Assembly (NCBI GenBank): GCA_963693305.1
Contig: OY855903.1
Location: 23,259,755-23,323,754, forward strand
From: Meandrina meandrites
Taxonomy: Eukaryota > Cnidaria > Anthozoa > Scleractinia > Meandrinidae
Reading direction: 5' to 3'
DNA length: 64,000 nt
The notes under the pieces are model-generated. The model was not told the origin of the DNA. It worked only from the letters and a program-made list of their open reading frames with translations, and did not search any database. Both the position numbers and the translations under genes were made by a program. This document shows positions 46,808-58,201 of this stretch, in pieces; positions within the stretch are counted from its first letter, which is position 1, and every line of letters starts with the position of its first letter.

Positions 46808-47441
46808 AGGAGAAGTTCACTCCAGAATGGCCATTTATTTTCTTTACGCCAATAAAACGTTTATACAAAAATATGTTATTCACCAAAATTTCAGCATCCA
46901 ACGAGCGCTAAATCCCTACGAAATCTTTCTCTAAAGTAGCCCAAAATTCGACAACTGAACGCCGCCATCTTGGAGCTAGTAATGTATGCGTGACGTCAAA
47001 GAGTTCAGCCTGAAGTGTAGCGGGAAAATTTAAATACTCGAAACTCCTTGTTTCTTTGTAGTGGCTTTTGTTTGTCAAAATGCCTGTTTGTGCAGCTCCA
47101 TGTTTCTCAAACAGATCTCCAAGAGATAAAAATAAACCTTTCACCTTTTCTTTCCTTTCAGACAGGCATTTTGACAAACAAAAGCCACTTCAAAGAAACA
47201 AGGAGTTTCGAGTATTTAAATTTTCCCGCTAAACTTCAGGCTGAACTCTTTGACGTCACGCATACATTACTGGCTCCAAGATGGCGGCGTTCAGTTGTCG
47301 AATTTTGGGCTACTTTAGAGAAAGATTTCGTAGGGATTTAGCGCTCGTTGGATGCTGAAATTTTGGTGAATAACATATTTTTGTATAAACGTTTTATTGG
47401 CGTAAAGAAAATAAATGGCCATTCTGGAGTGAACTTCTCCT
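46808..47441. mobile_element. TTAA-flanked long palindrome with a THAP-like exon at the centre
   Basis: It begins aggagaagttcactccagaa after TTAA (46804-46807) and ends with the complement before TTAA (47442-47445). The arms are about 280 bp and nearly identical, so both strands show the same open frame. The ~70-bp unpaired centre holds an ATG start (47080) reading MPVCAAPCFSNRSPRDKNKP, resembling the N-terminus of a THAP finger, and ends tttcctttcag. This suggests a foldback derivative of a THAP-type transposon that retained its first exon. Confidence 0.75.
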
Positions 47442-47455
47442 TTAAGCCGTTTCAG

Positions 47456-47782
47456 GAAAACATCAATATTTGTAGCAGTCAAGGTCTTTTTTTGGGATTG
47501 CATATGACCAAATAAGAATCGCTGTACGTGTCACACTTTGTTAGTGGTGTGGACTGATCTGAAAAATGGTATCAAAGTAGATTGGTCTGTGAATGGGTTT
47601 CATTCCAATTTCCAAGGATCACCCCCATCTTTTTAAATGACAGTCAACCGGTGTCCTTTGGCAACCACAGTACGTGTACATGTGTGAACTGCTTCACTCA
47701 TATTGAGTTAGAACAATTCTCATGATCTATTTTGGGGCTTCTGATATTTTTAATTGAGTTTTAATTTGGGACTTCTCTCGTA
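47456..47782. other. No gene recognised
   Basis: Ordinary AT-rich sequence. Confidence 0.4.
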
Positions 47783-48081
47783 GGGAGGCGCGGTGGCCTA
47801 ATGGTTAGTACGCTGGACTCCGGATTGGGCGGTCCGGGTTTGAGCCCTGGCCGGGGCACTGCGTTGTGTTCTTGGGCAAGATACTTCACTCTCATAGTGC
47901 CTCTCTCCACCCAGTTGTATAAATGGGTACCGGCGAATTTACTGCTGGGGGTAACCCTGCGATGGACTAGCATCCCGTCCAGGGGGGAGTAGCAATACTC
48001 CTAGTCGCTTCAGGCTACGGAAACCGAGATAAGCTCCGGCCTGATGGGCCCCTAGGCTCGTATACAGACTTTACCTTTACC
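47783..48081 (+). mobile_element. Full-length tRNA-derived SINE
   Basis: The best copy in the window. Head gggaggcgcggtggcctaat, A-box ggcctaatggttag, B-box ggtccgggtttgagccc, body gtataaatgggtaccggcga, gatggactagcatcccgtcc, gataagctccggcctgatgg, and tail gactttacctttacc. The head resembles tRNA-Arg(CCG). No clear target duplication was seen. Confidence 0.88.
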
Positions 48082-48220
48082 AACATAAAGCATGCGTGCC
48101 AGCATGCGTTATATGCTATGTGGTCAAAATACCTATCCTCCAATCAGATAAGCATTTTCTGGCCAAAATACCTCCCATCCAATCAGAATAAGCGTTTTAT
48201 GGCAAGAATATCTACCATTC

Positions 48221-48256
<36 letters not shown>
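48221..48256. repeat. (TAA)n microsatellite
   Basis: Twelve perfect aat triplets. Confidence 0.9.
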
Positions 48257-48257
<1 letters not shown>

Positions 48258-49734
48258 CAGATGCCTCTCATAAGCAGTCACTTGAGACAAAGCAGTTTAC
48301 AAAGAAAGATATTCAGTGCATTATGCCATTTTTGAAGTAAGCTCTTCACGATACAGATTTGAGTATCAAACTTATTACTTCCAAACACTAAAAAACCAAA
48401 TCCACAGAGTGTTCGAGAAAAAAAGTGTTTGATTTTATTCTGTTTCTAAATTCTTCAGATCTCAACAACACATTCTATTAGGTTTGATTCTGGAGCATTC
48501 GTTTGCATAGGCTAGGAGGGACACATTCCAAGGTACCAAGCCTAGATGAATGAGTCAGACAAGTCTTAAATTCCTAGCTTGTGATCATAAAACAAGAATG
48601 AACCTCCAAAGGGGTTATCTAGGTCTTAGTTGTTGTTGTTTGCACCCACAGCCTAGCCTGTTGCTCCCATTTCATTTTTTTTTACCTCAGAAATAATAGT
48701 TTTGTAAAGCTAGATTGTTGAGCATGTAAATCATGGTTATGTTGTGGTTCAATTTTATCCTTGGTTCAAATTTTATTTACCTTTGTTGTAACTCTGGCAA
48801 GTATTAGCTCTTATTGATATTTTGAAATTCCTTTTATAAGGAATGCCTATCAGACGCAGTATTACAATTCTGGTGAATAAAATACATAGGAAACAATATC
48901 CAAAATGCCAGAAAGTGCCACTAAATTAACTTCTGGTTTGTCTATCAGGCCTGTAGGGAGCTGTAAGGGAGCACCCCACCCCCCCCCCCCCCACCCCCCA
49001 TGAGCCTTGGAAGTCTTATTTTGAAAACAAATTACCAAAATAGATAAATAAAAACATAAAGGAAAATGGCTTTTCTGTGCTTCGACTATTTGCATTCAAT
49101 ATGGTCCTTCGGGTTGAAGGTCCACCATTTTGTGTGATTCTAGGTTAATTTCACTGATACATTCTACCTAATGTCCTTCACTTTTACCTGCCTTGTTTCC
49201 TAACAAACTGGTTTTTAAGCGGGTTGTGGGTTTGGGTGGGGGGCTTGTAGAGTAGTTTTCTTTTATTTGTACTTATAATAATAATAAATAAATAAATAAA
49301 ATAAGTAAATGGGAATTTACAGTGGTATCTTCCACATAGTCAAAAGGTCTGTACCATCCCGCAATAACTGTTTTCTATATTTATGGGGTTAATCAATAAA
49401 CCTAGAAGACTTCACAATTATAATTACATGTAACATCATCCAACCAGTAAATATCTTTTATTTGTTTTTCTTCTTCAGGTACAAAGACCTTGATCATGTT
49501 ACATGCTGTTCACTCTTGATGTGCAGATAACAGACATGCAGTCAGATAAGTACTGTTTCTGGGTGTTCAGGTTTATTATTTGTTTTCTAAAATTGATTGA
49601 GTTACTAGAAAGGGTACAGCGGCAGCTTGAATGCAATCATTTAATCCTGGGTATGATGATTAATTCCACCAAAGTCTCTCTTCATCCATGACTGAAGCAA
49701 ATGGTCCTACATCAAAATTGATCAAATAAAAAGC
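48257..49734. other. No gene recognised
   Basis: A C-tract of about 16 lies at 48977-48992 and aataaata repeats at 49277-49306. No exon supported. Confidence 0.4.
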
Positions 49735-51145
49735 TGGCTCCACCAAACAAAATCTTTTCCTGAGTTTCTTGGTCTGTGAAGCAAAGACTGGTTCTTCATC
49801 AAAACTGAAACTTGTTTAGGAACAATTGGACTGTCTGCATGCGCTGAATGGATCTAGAACTTTGTATAAGAGATGGGTGTAAGAGCTGACCCACAAGGGA
49901 GCTGGCTCCACCCAACAAAATCTCTTCCTACGTTTCTTGATCTCTGAAGCAAAGACTGGTCCTGCATCAAAGTTGAAACTTATTTGGATTAACTGGACTG
50001 GCTGCATGCGCTGAATGGATCTAGAACTTTGCACAAGAGATGGGTGTAAGAGCCGGCCCACAAGGGAGCTGGCTCCACCCAACAAAATCTCTTCCTGAGT
50101 TCTTGATCTGTGAAGTAAAGACTGGTCCTGCATCAAAGTTAAAACTTGTTTAGGATTAATTGGACTGTCTTCATGCGCTAAATAGATCTTGGACTTTGTA
50201 CAAGAGATGGGTGTAACAGCTGGCCCGCAAGGGAGCTGGCTCCACCCAACAAAATCTCTTCCTGAGCTTCTTGATCTGTGAAGCAAAGACTGGTCCTGCG
50301 TCAAAGTTAAAACTTGTTTAGGATTAATTGGACTGTCTGCATGCGCTGAATGGATCTTGGACTCTGTACAAGAGATGGGTGTAAGAGCTGGCCCGCAAGG
50401 GAGCTGGCTTCACCCAACAAAATCTCTTCCTGAGCTTCTTGATCTGTGAAGCAAAGACTGGTCCCGCATCAGAGTTAAAACTTGTTTAGGATTAATTGGA
50501 CTGTCTTCATGCGCTAAATGGATCTTGGACTTTGTACAAGAGATGGGTGTAACAGCTGGCCCGCAAGGGAGCTGGCTCCACCCAACAAAATCTCTTCCTG
50601 AGCTTCTTGATCTGTGAAGCAAAGACTGGTCCTGCGTCAAAGTTAAAACTTGTTTAGGATTAATTGGACTGTCTGCATGCGCTGAATGGATCTTGGACTC
50701 TGTACAAGAGATGGGTGTAAGAGCTGGCCCGCAAGGGAGCTGGCTTCACCCAACAAAATCTCTTCCTGAGTTTGTTGATCTGTGAAGCAAAGACTGGTCC
50801 TACATCAAAGTTGACACTTACTTGGGATTAATTGGACTGTCTGCATGCGCTAAATGGATCTTGGACTTTTGTACAGGAAATGGGTTTAAGAGCCGGCCCA
50901 AAAGGGAGCTGGCTCCACCCAACAAAATCTCTTCCTGAGTTTCTTGATCTTTGAAGCAAAGACTGGTCCTGCATCAAAGTTGAAACTTGTTTAGGATTAA
51001 TTGGACTGTCTGCATGCACTAAATGGATTTTGGACTTTGTACAAGAGATGGGTGTTAGAGCTGGCCCACAAGGGAGCTGGCTCCCCCCAACAAGATCTCT
51101 TCCTGAGTTTCTTGATCTGTGAAGCAAAGAACGGTCCTACATTAA
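49735..51145 (-). repeat. 168-bp satellite, about 8-9 units
   Basis: The landmark gctggctccacccaacaaaa occurs at 49904, 50071, 50238, 50406, 50574, 50742, 50911 and 51079 (first partial unit at 49736), spaced 167-169 bp. The period equals 56 codons, so long frames appear on the minus strand (repeat unit with LLHRSRSSGRDFVGWSQLP). They break where tccacc becomes ttcacc (TGG to TGA at 50406 and 50742) and at one-base indels. Units are roughly 90% alike, with alternate units (50238/50574 and 50406/50742) most similar, suggesting a two-unit higher-order duplication. Confidence 0.9.
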
Positions 51146-51403
51146 AATCGTCGAAAATTGTTAATTTGGCATTTGAACATGCACTGCCGACGGCATAGAT
51201 CTTGGAATTTGAACGAGTTGACCAACAAAAAACTCAGGAGTTCGTTTCACTTTATTAAAATTAAGCAAATGTTCTCATTTCTCGTTGATTTGGATATTTA
51301 GAATGAAAGGTGTTGAAATTGAAAACTTGGCGTCTTCAGAACCAGGTCTGAGAAAATTGAAGCAGCGATTCTTCTTAAAATGTTCATATATTTCGTCTTT
51401 TAC

Positions 51404-51459
51404 AGCTGAAACCATTGCAGATGTTCAATGGGATGATCACGACTTTAATGGTAAACAGG
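51404..51459 (+). CDS. Exon candidate, gene unknown
   Basis: A 56-bp segment with an acceptor (cgtcttttacag) and a donor (cag|gtgagc), reading ETIADVQWDDHDFNGKQ. The phase-0 continuation at 53399 (acceptor ttcttatccag, then VTTPPTPS and a stop) is compatible. I do not recognise the protein. Confidence 0.3.
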
Positions 51460-51539
51460 TGAGCTCCTTTTTCATTCCTTTAGAAGCTGCAAGCGCAGAC
51501 CTATTCAAAAATATCCTTTATGTATCTTGCTCCTTCTAA

Positions 51540-52463
51540 ATTAAACATAAACTGTCCAAGATATTTGTGTGGCTTTGGCTGAGCTTTATTAACCGCGCGG
51601 CCATGGGCCGAGCGCGGTTCTTGCTCTGCACGGGATTTATTATTTTTTTTGTCGGTAACCAGACGCAAATCTCCACTCGGCCAAATCGTGATCGGGACTG
51701 AATCACGCAACCTGTGATGTTTATTCGCCAAAAGCTGTTGTAACATGAATGTACGGAAAATGTTGCGGATATTGTTTTCTTTATTTTGTATAAAGTATAT
51801 TTTCTTTTGGTTTTATCGAAGCGTTCGATTCAAAGCGAATGTTGAATACACTGAAAAAGGTATTGCGTCAGCCATGGAATGCGCTGATGTTGCAGGTTTC
51901 ACTTTCGTTACGTGACAAATAACATTGTGTTTCATTTGCATGTTTATGTCGGCAGAAGCGACGGTCATTAATTTAATTTGTTTCCTCTTCTGCGAGTATT
52001 TCTTGTGGGTTTAGGCAATCGAAGTGAATTCTTTGGCTATTTCCTTGAAGTGAGTTCAAATATTTGAAAGGAAATGAAATATTTGCTTAAGTAAACAATT
52101 GAGCGTGCCCGAACGTGCAGGGGTTACGTCATTAGAAGGGAAAAAACCCCAAGCTAAAGATAGCCGGGGACAACGTAAACCTCGGATTGTGTGACTAACG
52201 TGACTACTTTGCTAGTCCTTTACTCATAATGCAAACATATTAAATTTAACGGTGACTTTTGAGAAACAAAGCTGTTAATTAGCCAAAAATATAAGCGCGG
52301 TTTTAAGTTGCTATAGCAACTTCTTGTTCGATCTGAGGGAGCCTTATGTAGCCAAAGTAGCAATCATCCTATCAAAGCGGGTGTTATACAGCAAAATACA
52401 CTTCCAGTGAGATCGCACGTAGTTTTGTCACGCCTGTAGTAGGCAGACCAATCAGAATGTACG
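51540..52463. other. No gene recognised
   Basis: Ordinary sequence with higher GC around 51590-51720. No exon supported. Confidence 0.4.
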
Positions 52464-52467
52464 TTAA

Positions 52468-53040
52468 GGTGGCTCGTAATGATTTCGATATTTCCATCTT
52501 CGGTATTCTATTGGAGCTACGCTAATAATGTTGAGGTAAAACTTTAAGTACAACTTTGTAATGGTTTTACCAATGAACAAATTGAAATTACTGTGACATC
52601 AAAATTCGTTGCCACGGCAACGACAAAAGTGTAACGTAGAAACTGCTCGGTAAAACTTTTCTTTTTGATATATTTTTGTCTAACGGACGAAACAAACTAT
52701 TTTATTTTATTTTTAAAAAAAATCTGTAGGTGGGGTTCAGAGCCACCTTAAATTTATGAAAAAATAACGTTGCTCGGAATCCTGCTGACTGAATTTTTAA
52801 ACAAATTGTTAAACTGTTAATTTTGTCGATTAGGCAGAATTATATGAAAATTAAAAACTTCCAACGAGTTGTTTTTTAGTTATTAGTCCCAAAGGTCCAA
52901 AATGGGGAATATTTGACCTCTTTTGACCTTGTCATGGCAACCTTAATTTGTTCGTTGGTAAAACGTGTACCAGTCTGTGCCAAAAGGTAGAACAGCAAAG
53001 ACGGTCATTGCTAAACTATTGAAACCCCCTATGAGCCACC
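52468..53040. mobile_element. TTAA-flanked element with ggtggctc termini
   Basis: It begins ggtggctcgtaatg after TTAA (52464-52467) and ends atgagccacc before TTAA (53041-53044). An internal cagagccacc-TTAA at 52738-52751 is a third terminus, so the locus may be two overlapping copies. A diverged relative lies near 20466-20620, and the same terminus appears in the palindrome at 36246. Confidence 0.65.
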
Positions 53041-53044
53041 TTAA

Positions 53045-53800
53045 ATAATCAAAACGCGGTCAACTGATCAGGGCGCATAGGCGCTTCTCGATCAGGAAGC
53101 TAGAAACATTAGCATTTTATGCTGTTGCAGTGCTCATGGTAAAGATGAAATAGCTTCAATTATGTTGTGCGTGTTTCCAACAAATAACAAAAGGTGCAAA
53201 ACACACTTGAGAAATAATTAATTTGCTCCTGTTTGTCAATTGTCTTTGCATCAGTGTCCTTTTGGCTCATATTTTTGCCATTCTCATTTCTAGCGACCAC
53301 TCTCGAACAATTAATGCAGTCGCTTATCAACTGACTTCCTTCTGACCTGCTTCTTTCGTTAGTAAATGTAAGTTCTTTTCTTATCCAGGTAACAACGCCG
53401 CCGACGCCATCTTAGCGGAAACTGGGCCTAAATGAAGACTGACTACTTCCGGTAACTCCTAAACGCCCTCAAACTAAGAAGGAAGCTACTGGATTTCCCA
53501 AAATGACCAACGTACGTTAAAGATATGCTTTCTAACATATATCATGAAGACAACATGTACTTTTCAGAAAAAAGATGGAATTAAAAACGGCCGAAATTTT
53601 TGAAATGTGCTAGGCAAATGCTTTTTTAAAAAGTTGCCAAAAAAGTAAAAAAGAAAAATGAGTGAAATTTGCTATGTATATAACGACGACCTGATTCATC
53701 GAAACCAATCGAGTTCATTATATACAAGGAGAGGTCAGGAAGGCGAAGATGACAGGATTTGGTACTAAAAAGGTTATGAGGAAAAAATCAACTACACAAG
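53045..53800. other. Mostly unassigned
   Basis: Only the possible terminal exon at 53399-53425 (see 51404) is notable. Confidence 0.35.
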
Positions 53801-53809
53801 ATAGGGTGA

Positions 53810-53943
53810 ATTTATTTTTTTTTTTTTATTTACAAGTAAAAAAAGAACAATTAATTCGCCAGGACCGAGGTTTGAACTTGAGACTGCAAGCCCCAAGATT
53901 AATGAGTGCAAGTCGCGCGCCAAACCACTGCGCCAGCCGGTTT
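53810..53943 (-). mobile_element. Second tRNA-derived SINE family
   Basis: The minus strand reads ccggctggcgcagtggtttg (A-box-like), then gactgcaagttcaaacct-like wording (B-box), then a T/A-rich tail with a run of 13 T on the plus strand at 53816. It differs from the 47783 family. Confidence 0.5.
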
Positions 53944-54369
53944 CGGACAATGAAGGTGATGAAAATTTCACTTCAAATGCCTACCGGGTTTCTGCGCGGT
54001 CGGCAGAAAATACGTCGACAGTAGACACAAAAATGTATGATTTTTTGTGTGAATTTTTAGTAATCTCGCGACATTTCATTGAACGTTCTTACAAATCTAT
54101 GAAGCATTAACAAGGTTTTTGAACATGCAAAAATATACGTGTTAACAGAACCTTCTTATATAAATTCAGTGGCAGTTTATTGCGCCCCAGAAAATCGCCC
54201 TTGTGCAAATGATGATGTGTTTAAGTCTGCTAGTTATAAGCGCAATTTACATCTTATATTTTCACCTTTGAATTTAAACTTACATCATCGCAACTTTAGT
54301 GAGAAAGTTGATATTGAAGTCAAGAAGTAATTTACTAAGGTAATGATGATATGTTTTGTTTTTGTTTAG

Positions 54370-54452
54370 GTATCAACAGGAAGTTTGACATGGATTTCGA
54401 AAGGACTGTAAACGCTGTCATGAAAGTTCCTCTCACTGACATTTTTCTGTGA
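54370..54452 (+). CDS. Terminal exon candidate, gene unknown
   Basis: After the acceptor tttttgtttag the frame reads INRKFDMDFERTVNAVMK, VPLTDIFL and a stop. Codon usage and composition look coding and the acceptor is strong, but no upstream partner with matching phase was found and no family is recognised. Confidence 0.3.
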
Positions 54453-54884
54453 ACGGAAGGGGCAAGCTCGAGTAAGTTTGACCAAGTTTTTATTGTTAAC
54501 ATGTTCACTGTGGATTTATACACAAGTTAAAGAAACTGTTTCATGGTCACATTAAGTCAATAAGCCACGAGAAGTAAATTCGATCGGAAACCTGATAATT
54601 TTAACATCTTCAGTGCAAAAATACGTCAACAAACTTGAACGGAGTTTTGCTCCCTTCAATTGACTATCCAACTATGTGTGCAACTATGAGTATTCCCGCT
54701 GTGTTTGCTAGAACACAGATTGATGAGGGAGTTTGGGTAGTTTGCTATATTGACACCAGTACTAGATATTACCCCGTCAGTAAAATTATTATCAAAAATA
54801 ATATTAAGTTTTATGTGCACTATCGCATTTAAGTCGTAGTAATTTCAATTTTTGAAAAAGTAAAAATATTTTTTCTTTTTCTTC

Positions 54885-55600
54885 TTCAGATGCTTTTATA
54901 GTGACAAATTTAAGAAAAGGCCAAAGAAACGTTGCAACCTTGGAAGGGAAACATTGATGTTTATAGCGCCACCTCCCCGCCAGCCACTACTAACTAGCAT
55001 TTCTTTTATACTTTTGGCAAGAGATTGGAGTTCTTATCCTTGTGGTACAACTTTGTACATACGCATGCGCGTTTAGTATCTTATTTTTGAGTAAAAATAT
55101 TTCTAAGTCTTTTGGCGGGAAAAGTTTGTATTAGTAATGTCCATCTTTCTTTCAGATGCCTTGAAAATGACCAGTTTGAGAATGGTCAAAGAAAAATTTC
55201 AATCTTGGAAGGAAGGAAAAAGTTGATGTGGAAACCGCCACCTCCCCACCAGCCACCACTAACTAGCATTTCTTTTATACTTTTGGCAAGAGTTTGGAGT
55301 TCTTATCCTTGTGGTACAACTTTGTACATACGCATGCGCGTTTAGTATCTTATTTTTGAGTAAAAATAGTTCTAAGTTTTTTGGCGGGAAAAGTTTGTAT
55401 GAGTAATGTCCATCTTTCTTTCAGATGCCTTGAAAATGACCAGTTTGAGAATGGCCAAAGAAAAATTTCAATCTTGGAAGTAAGGAAAAAGTTGATGTGG
55501 AAACCACCACCTCCCCACCAGCCACCACTAACTAGCATTTCTTTTATACTTTTAGCAAGAGTTTGGCTTCCTCATCCTTGTGGTACAGTGTACTCTAATG
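54885..55600 (+). repeat. 269-bp tandem repeat, three units
   Basis: Units near 54890, 55155 and 55425 share tttctttcagatgccttgaa, gaaaaatttcaatcttggaa, ccacctccccaccagccacc, aactagcatttcttttatac and catacgcatgcgcg. The last two units are about 95% alike and the first is more diverged. An inverted fourth copy is at 56043-56215. Confidence 0.85.
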
Positions 55601-55749
55601 CGCATGCGTCGTGGATGAGTATGTTTTATTTGATAGAAGTGAGATGTACTGTACATCGTAACTGATGGTAAAGCTACTTACAGCTACGACATACAGTACA
55701 TCTCACTTCTATCAAATAAAACATACTCACCCACGACGCATATGCATTA
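55596..55749. repeat. Long hairpin (~65-bp arms)
   Basis: The arm taatgcgcatgcgtcgtgg ... gagtatgttttatttgatag ... aagtgagatgtactgta is mirrored on the right, with a ~25-nt loop. It starts within the last 269-bp unit. Confidence 0.88.
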
Positions 55750-55893
55750 GAATCGCATAGCTCAAAGAATTCTCGCGCTCTGATTGGCTAGAGATGCGAG
55801 GGTATTCAGCGCGGTATTGCGACTTGAAAGTGAGGCAGCGCTTAAATTCGCAACATTCACCACATTTTCATTTTAAAAAGGTTATGCGATTCA

Positions 55894-55942
55894 AGGAAAA
55901 TCAATTACCTGACTCGTGAATTCCACGTTAAATTTCACTTGA

Positions 55943-56005
<63 letters not shown>

Positions 56006-56040
56006 ACGTGGAATTCCCTCGTCAGGTAATGGATTTTCCT
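55894..56040. repeat. Long hairpin with GC-rich tip
   Basis: Arms aggaaaatcaattacctgac ... gaattccacgttaaatttca ... aaaaccgatatcgcac are mirrored. The tip is tcatcgcttcgcgattcg. Confidence 0.88.
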
Positions 56041-56042
56041 AT

Positions 56043-56215
56043 AGAGTACCTTGTACCACAAGGATGAGAACTCCAAACTCTTGCTAAAAGTATAAAAGAA
56101 ATGCTAGTTAGTGGTGGCTTGTGGGGAGGTGGTGGTTTCCACATCAACTTTTCTCCTGTCATCCAAGTTTGAAATTTTTCCTTTTCTGTGACTTGCCATT
56201 TCAAGAGCACCTGCA
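56043..56215 (-). repeat. Inverted copy of the 269-bp unit
   Basis: It contains accttgtaccacaaggatga, gtataaaagaaatgctagtt and gtggggaggtggtggtttcc, matching the units at 54885-55600 in reverse. With them it brackets the two hairpins. Confidence 0.8.
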
Positions 56216-56520
56216 AACGAATCTTGCAATATGGTTCTTAAAACAACTCTGTACAGAAATAAAGCAATTTATTTTGTAATATTACAATTTTTCACAGACA
56301 AATCAATAAAATGATGTTACATTAATACAACAGTTTGTCTTTGTAAATGTCTTTTGCGAACAATAAACAACACAGCGATAATTATCAGAGCCGAGCAATG
56401 CAAATGTCTTCCTCGTAAAACCGCCTTACTCTGAAGGTGACTTGATTGAAATGAATCGCTTTGTTGACAAACCTTGCGTTGTTTTACTCTGATGGCGACT
56501 ACCGTGTGGGGTATTACAGT

Positions 56521-56598
56521 ATTAAAACTGTCCTGTGAAACTTCTTTCCGCTGCCTTCTGGCGTAAAGAACACTCGGTTGTCTTTAGTCATATCTGTA
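56521..56598 (-). CDS. Terminal exon candidate, gene unknown
   Basis: After the acceptor tttatttctacag the minus strand reads MTKDNRVFFTPEGSGKKF, HRTVLIL and a stop. The KKFHRT string faintly resembles the FHRT of human haspin's C-terminus, but the evidence is too thin for assignment. 3' sequence follows without a clear poly(A) signal. Confidence 0.25.
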
Positions 56599-57177
56599 GA
56601 AATAAATTATAGACTAAATAAGATCGTGATGTTACGAAACCCACGAGGAAAGTTTAAAAAAAAAATTACACAACTCCGCTGCTTTTCTTCGACAAGTACA
56701 AAGATTCTTAATAATAATAGATAAAATAAACTAGAGACTAAACCTGGTTAAACTGTACATGAACGACAATGGAACGAGAAACAGAACATGCAAATGGGAA
56801 TGATTAAAGAAACATTCGAAAAAATTACCATAAGTATTGTTTCTTGAAGAATATACTTTGAATAACTTTAAACTTGGAGGGTCTCCCGTGTGTAAAGTGT
56901 CGTTTCGTTTACAAGATTCGTCAACCGAAGTACAGAACAGAGAAATGTAAAGCTATTCTTTGCTCGATGTGGAAAAGAAAGAAAAATGATTGCAAAATGA
57001 AAATTTGACCCTTTTCAATCCCCCCACCCCCGAAAAAAAAAAATATATTGACAATAAATAAATATTAACACGAGTCTTTCTGCTAGATTAAAATGAAAAA
57101 TCCTATTATTCTGAAGCTAATTTTTTGGTTCATTATCACGAACGACCTTGCTTAACGTTTTGCTTACAGGTAACACT

Positions 57178-57298
57178 ATCTAACCTTCCACTGGTGGACA
57201 TAATGGCTGTCATCTGTTGTGGATGGCACATCAGTCCGCGTGGAGATCTTTAACAGCTCACCAATCACTTCTCTCCTTGAATGGCGTCGAACCTGGAA
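57178..57298 (-). CDS. Terminal exon candidate, gene unknown
   Basis: After the acceptor tttgtttgttccag the frame reads VRRHSRREVIGELLKIST, RTDVPSTTDDSHYVHQWKVR and a stop. A caataaataaat poly(A)-like signal lies about 130 bp downstream on this strand. Coding-like composition, no family recognised, no upstream exon located. Confidence 0.35.
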
Positions 57299-57359
57299 CA
57301 AACAAATAATATAGTTTATAAACATCCTTTTACATTAATATCACAGGCAATTACTTTAA

Positions 57360-57740
57360 AGGGGCTTTGCCACGGATTTTAACAGATTCCTGAACAGCCA
57401 ACATATGTATTTGTGTCGTAGAAAGCCAGAAAATAACGGACCATTTTCATTAAAAATTGCTATATTAAAGCACTGGAACTGTCAATAAGCATCTTTGACT
57501 GTGAACAGCTTGGATGTAAATGGTTACAACTTGAAAAATTGAGGTTAAACGTTTCAAGTTGTCTCCGCGCATCTCTAAAAAAAATCGATATTTTTATCCA
57601 TGGTTAGGTTTCTCTCCTCGAACTGAGGTTATATTTTCCTTTAGATGTTCAAAGATTTTTTTTCATGGGTTAAGTGGCCTACCAGTAACTTCAGAATAAT
57701 TTGGACCAAAAATCCGTGAAATTACCGTGACGTAGCTCCT
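57360..57740. mobile_element. TTAA-flanked MITE
   Basis: It begins aggggctttgccacgg after TTAA (57356-57359) and ends ccgtgacgtagctcct before TTAA (57741-57744). A diverged copy in reverse orientation lies at 12205-12520. Confidence 0.75.
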
Positions 57741-58201
57741 TTAACGATGATTGGTATTTTCGCACAGAACAAACCAATGATAAAATGAGTGATGCTGGGG
57801 AATTCAATTCTTAACTATGCATCAAGTGTGGAGATTTTTTCTTCGACGAAATAATCATTCAAGTCCCCAGAGACCGTAATAGTATTGGCCCACCTAGTAG
57901 CCTTTGTTGACAGACACCTCCCGTAAATGTACACCAACAAAACATGTTTGGTTAAGAAAATGAAAATCAGCAACAGACAACTGACAGACTAAATTTTACA
58001 TAGGGTTCAAGTATGTTCTAACTTGTGCTTTCATTGTGCTAAATTTGAAGTCTATAAACATCAGTCAGCAACTTCCATGAAGAAAACAATTTTAGACCGT
58101 GTTTAACTAAACAACATTTAAACATGTTTAAGATTTGGTGTGAATGGTGTATAAGATATGTTCCCTGCCACATAAAAACATTACGATCTTAAACGTCCCA
58201 T

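Noticed and set aside
46908..47341. Two similar proteins on opposite strands
   Set aside because: They are mirror images produced by the palindromic arms of one foldback element.
49816..51127. Multi-repeat secreted-like protein on the minus strand
   Set aside because: The 168-bp satellite explains it. Frames break at unit-specific stops and indels, and there is no start or splice context.
49735..51145. CRISPR-like array
   Set aside because: Units are 168 bp with no distinct short repeat/unique spacer pattern, and the DNA is animal nuclear.
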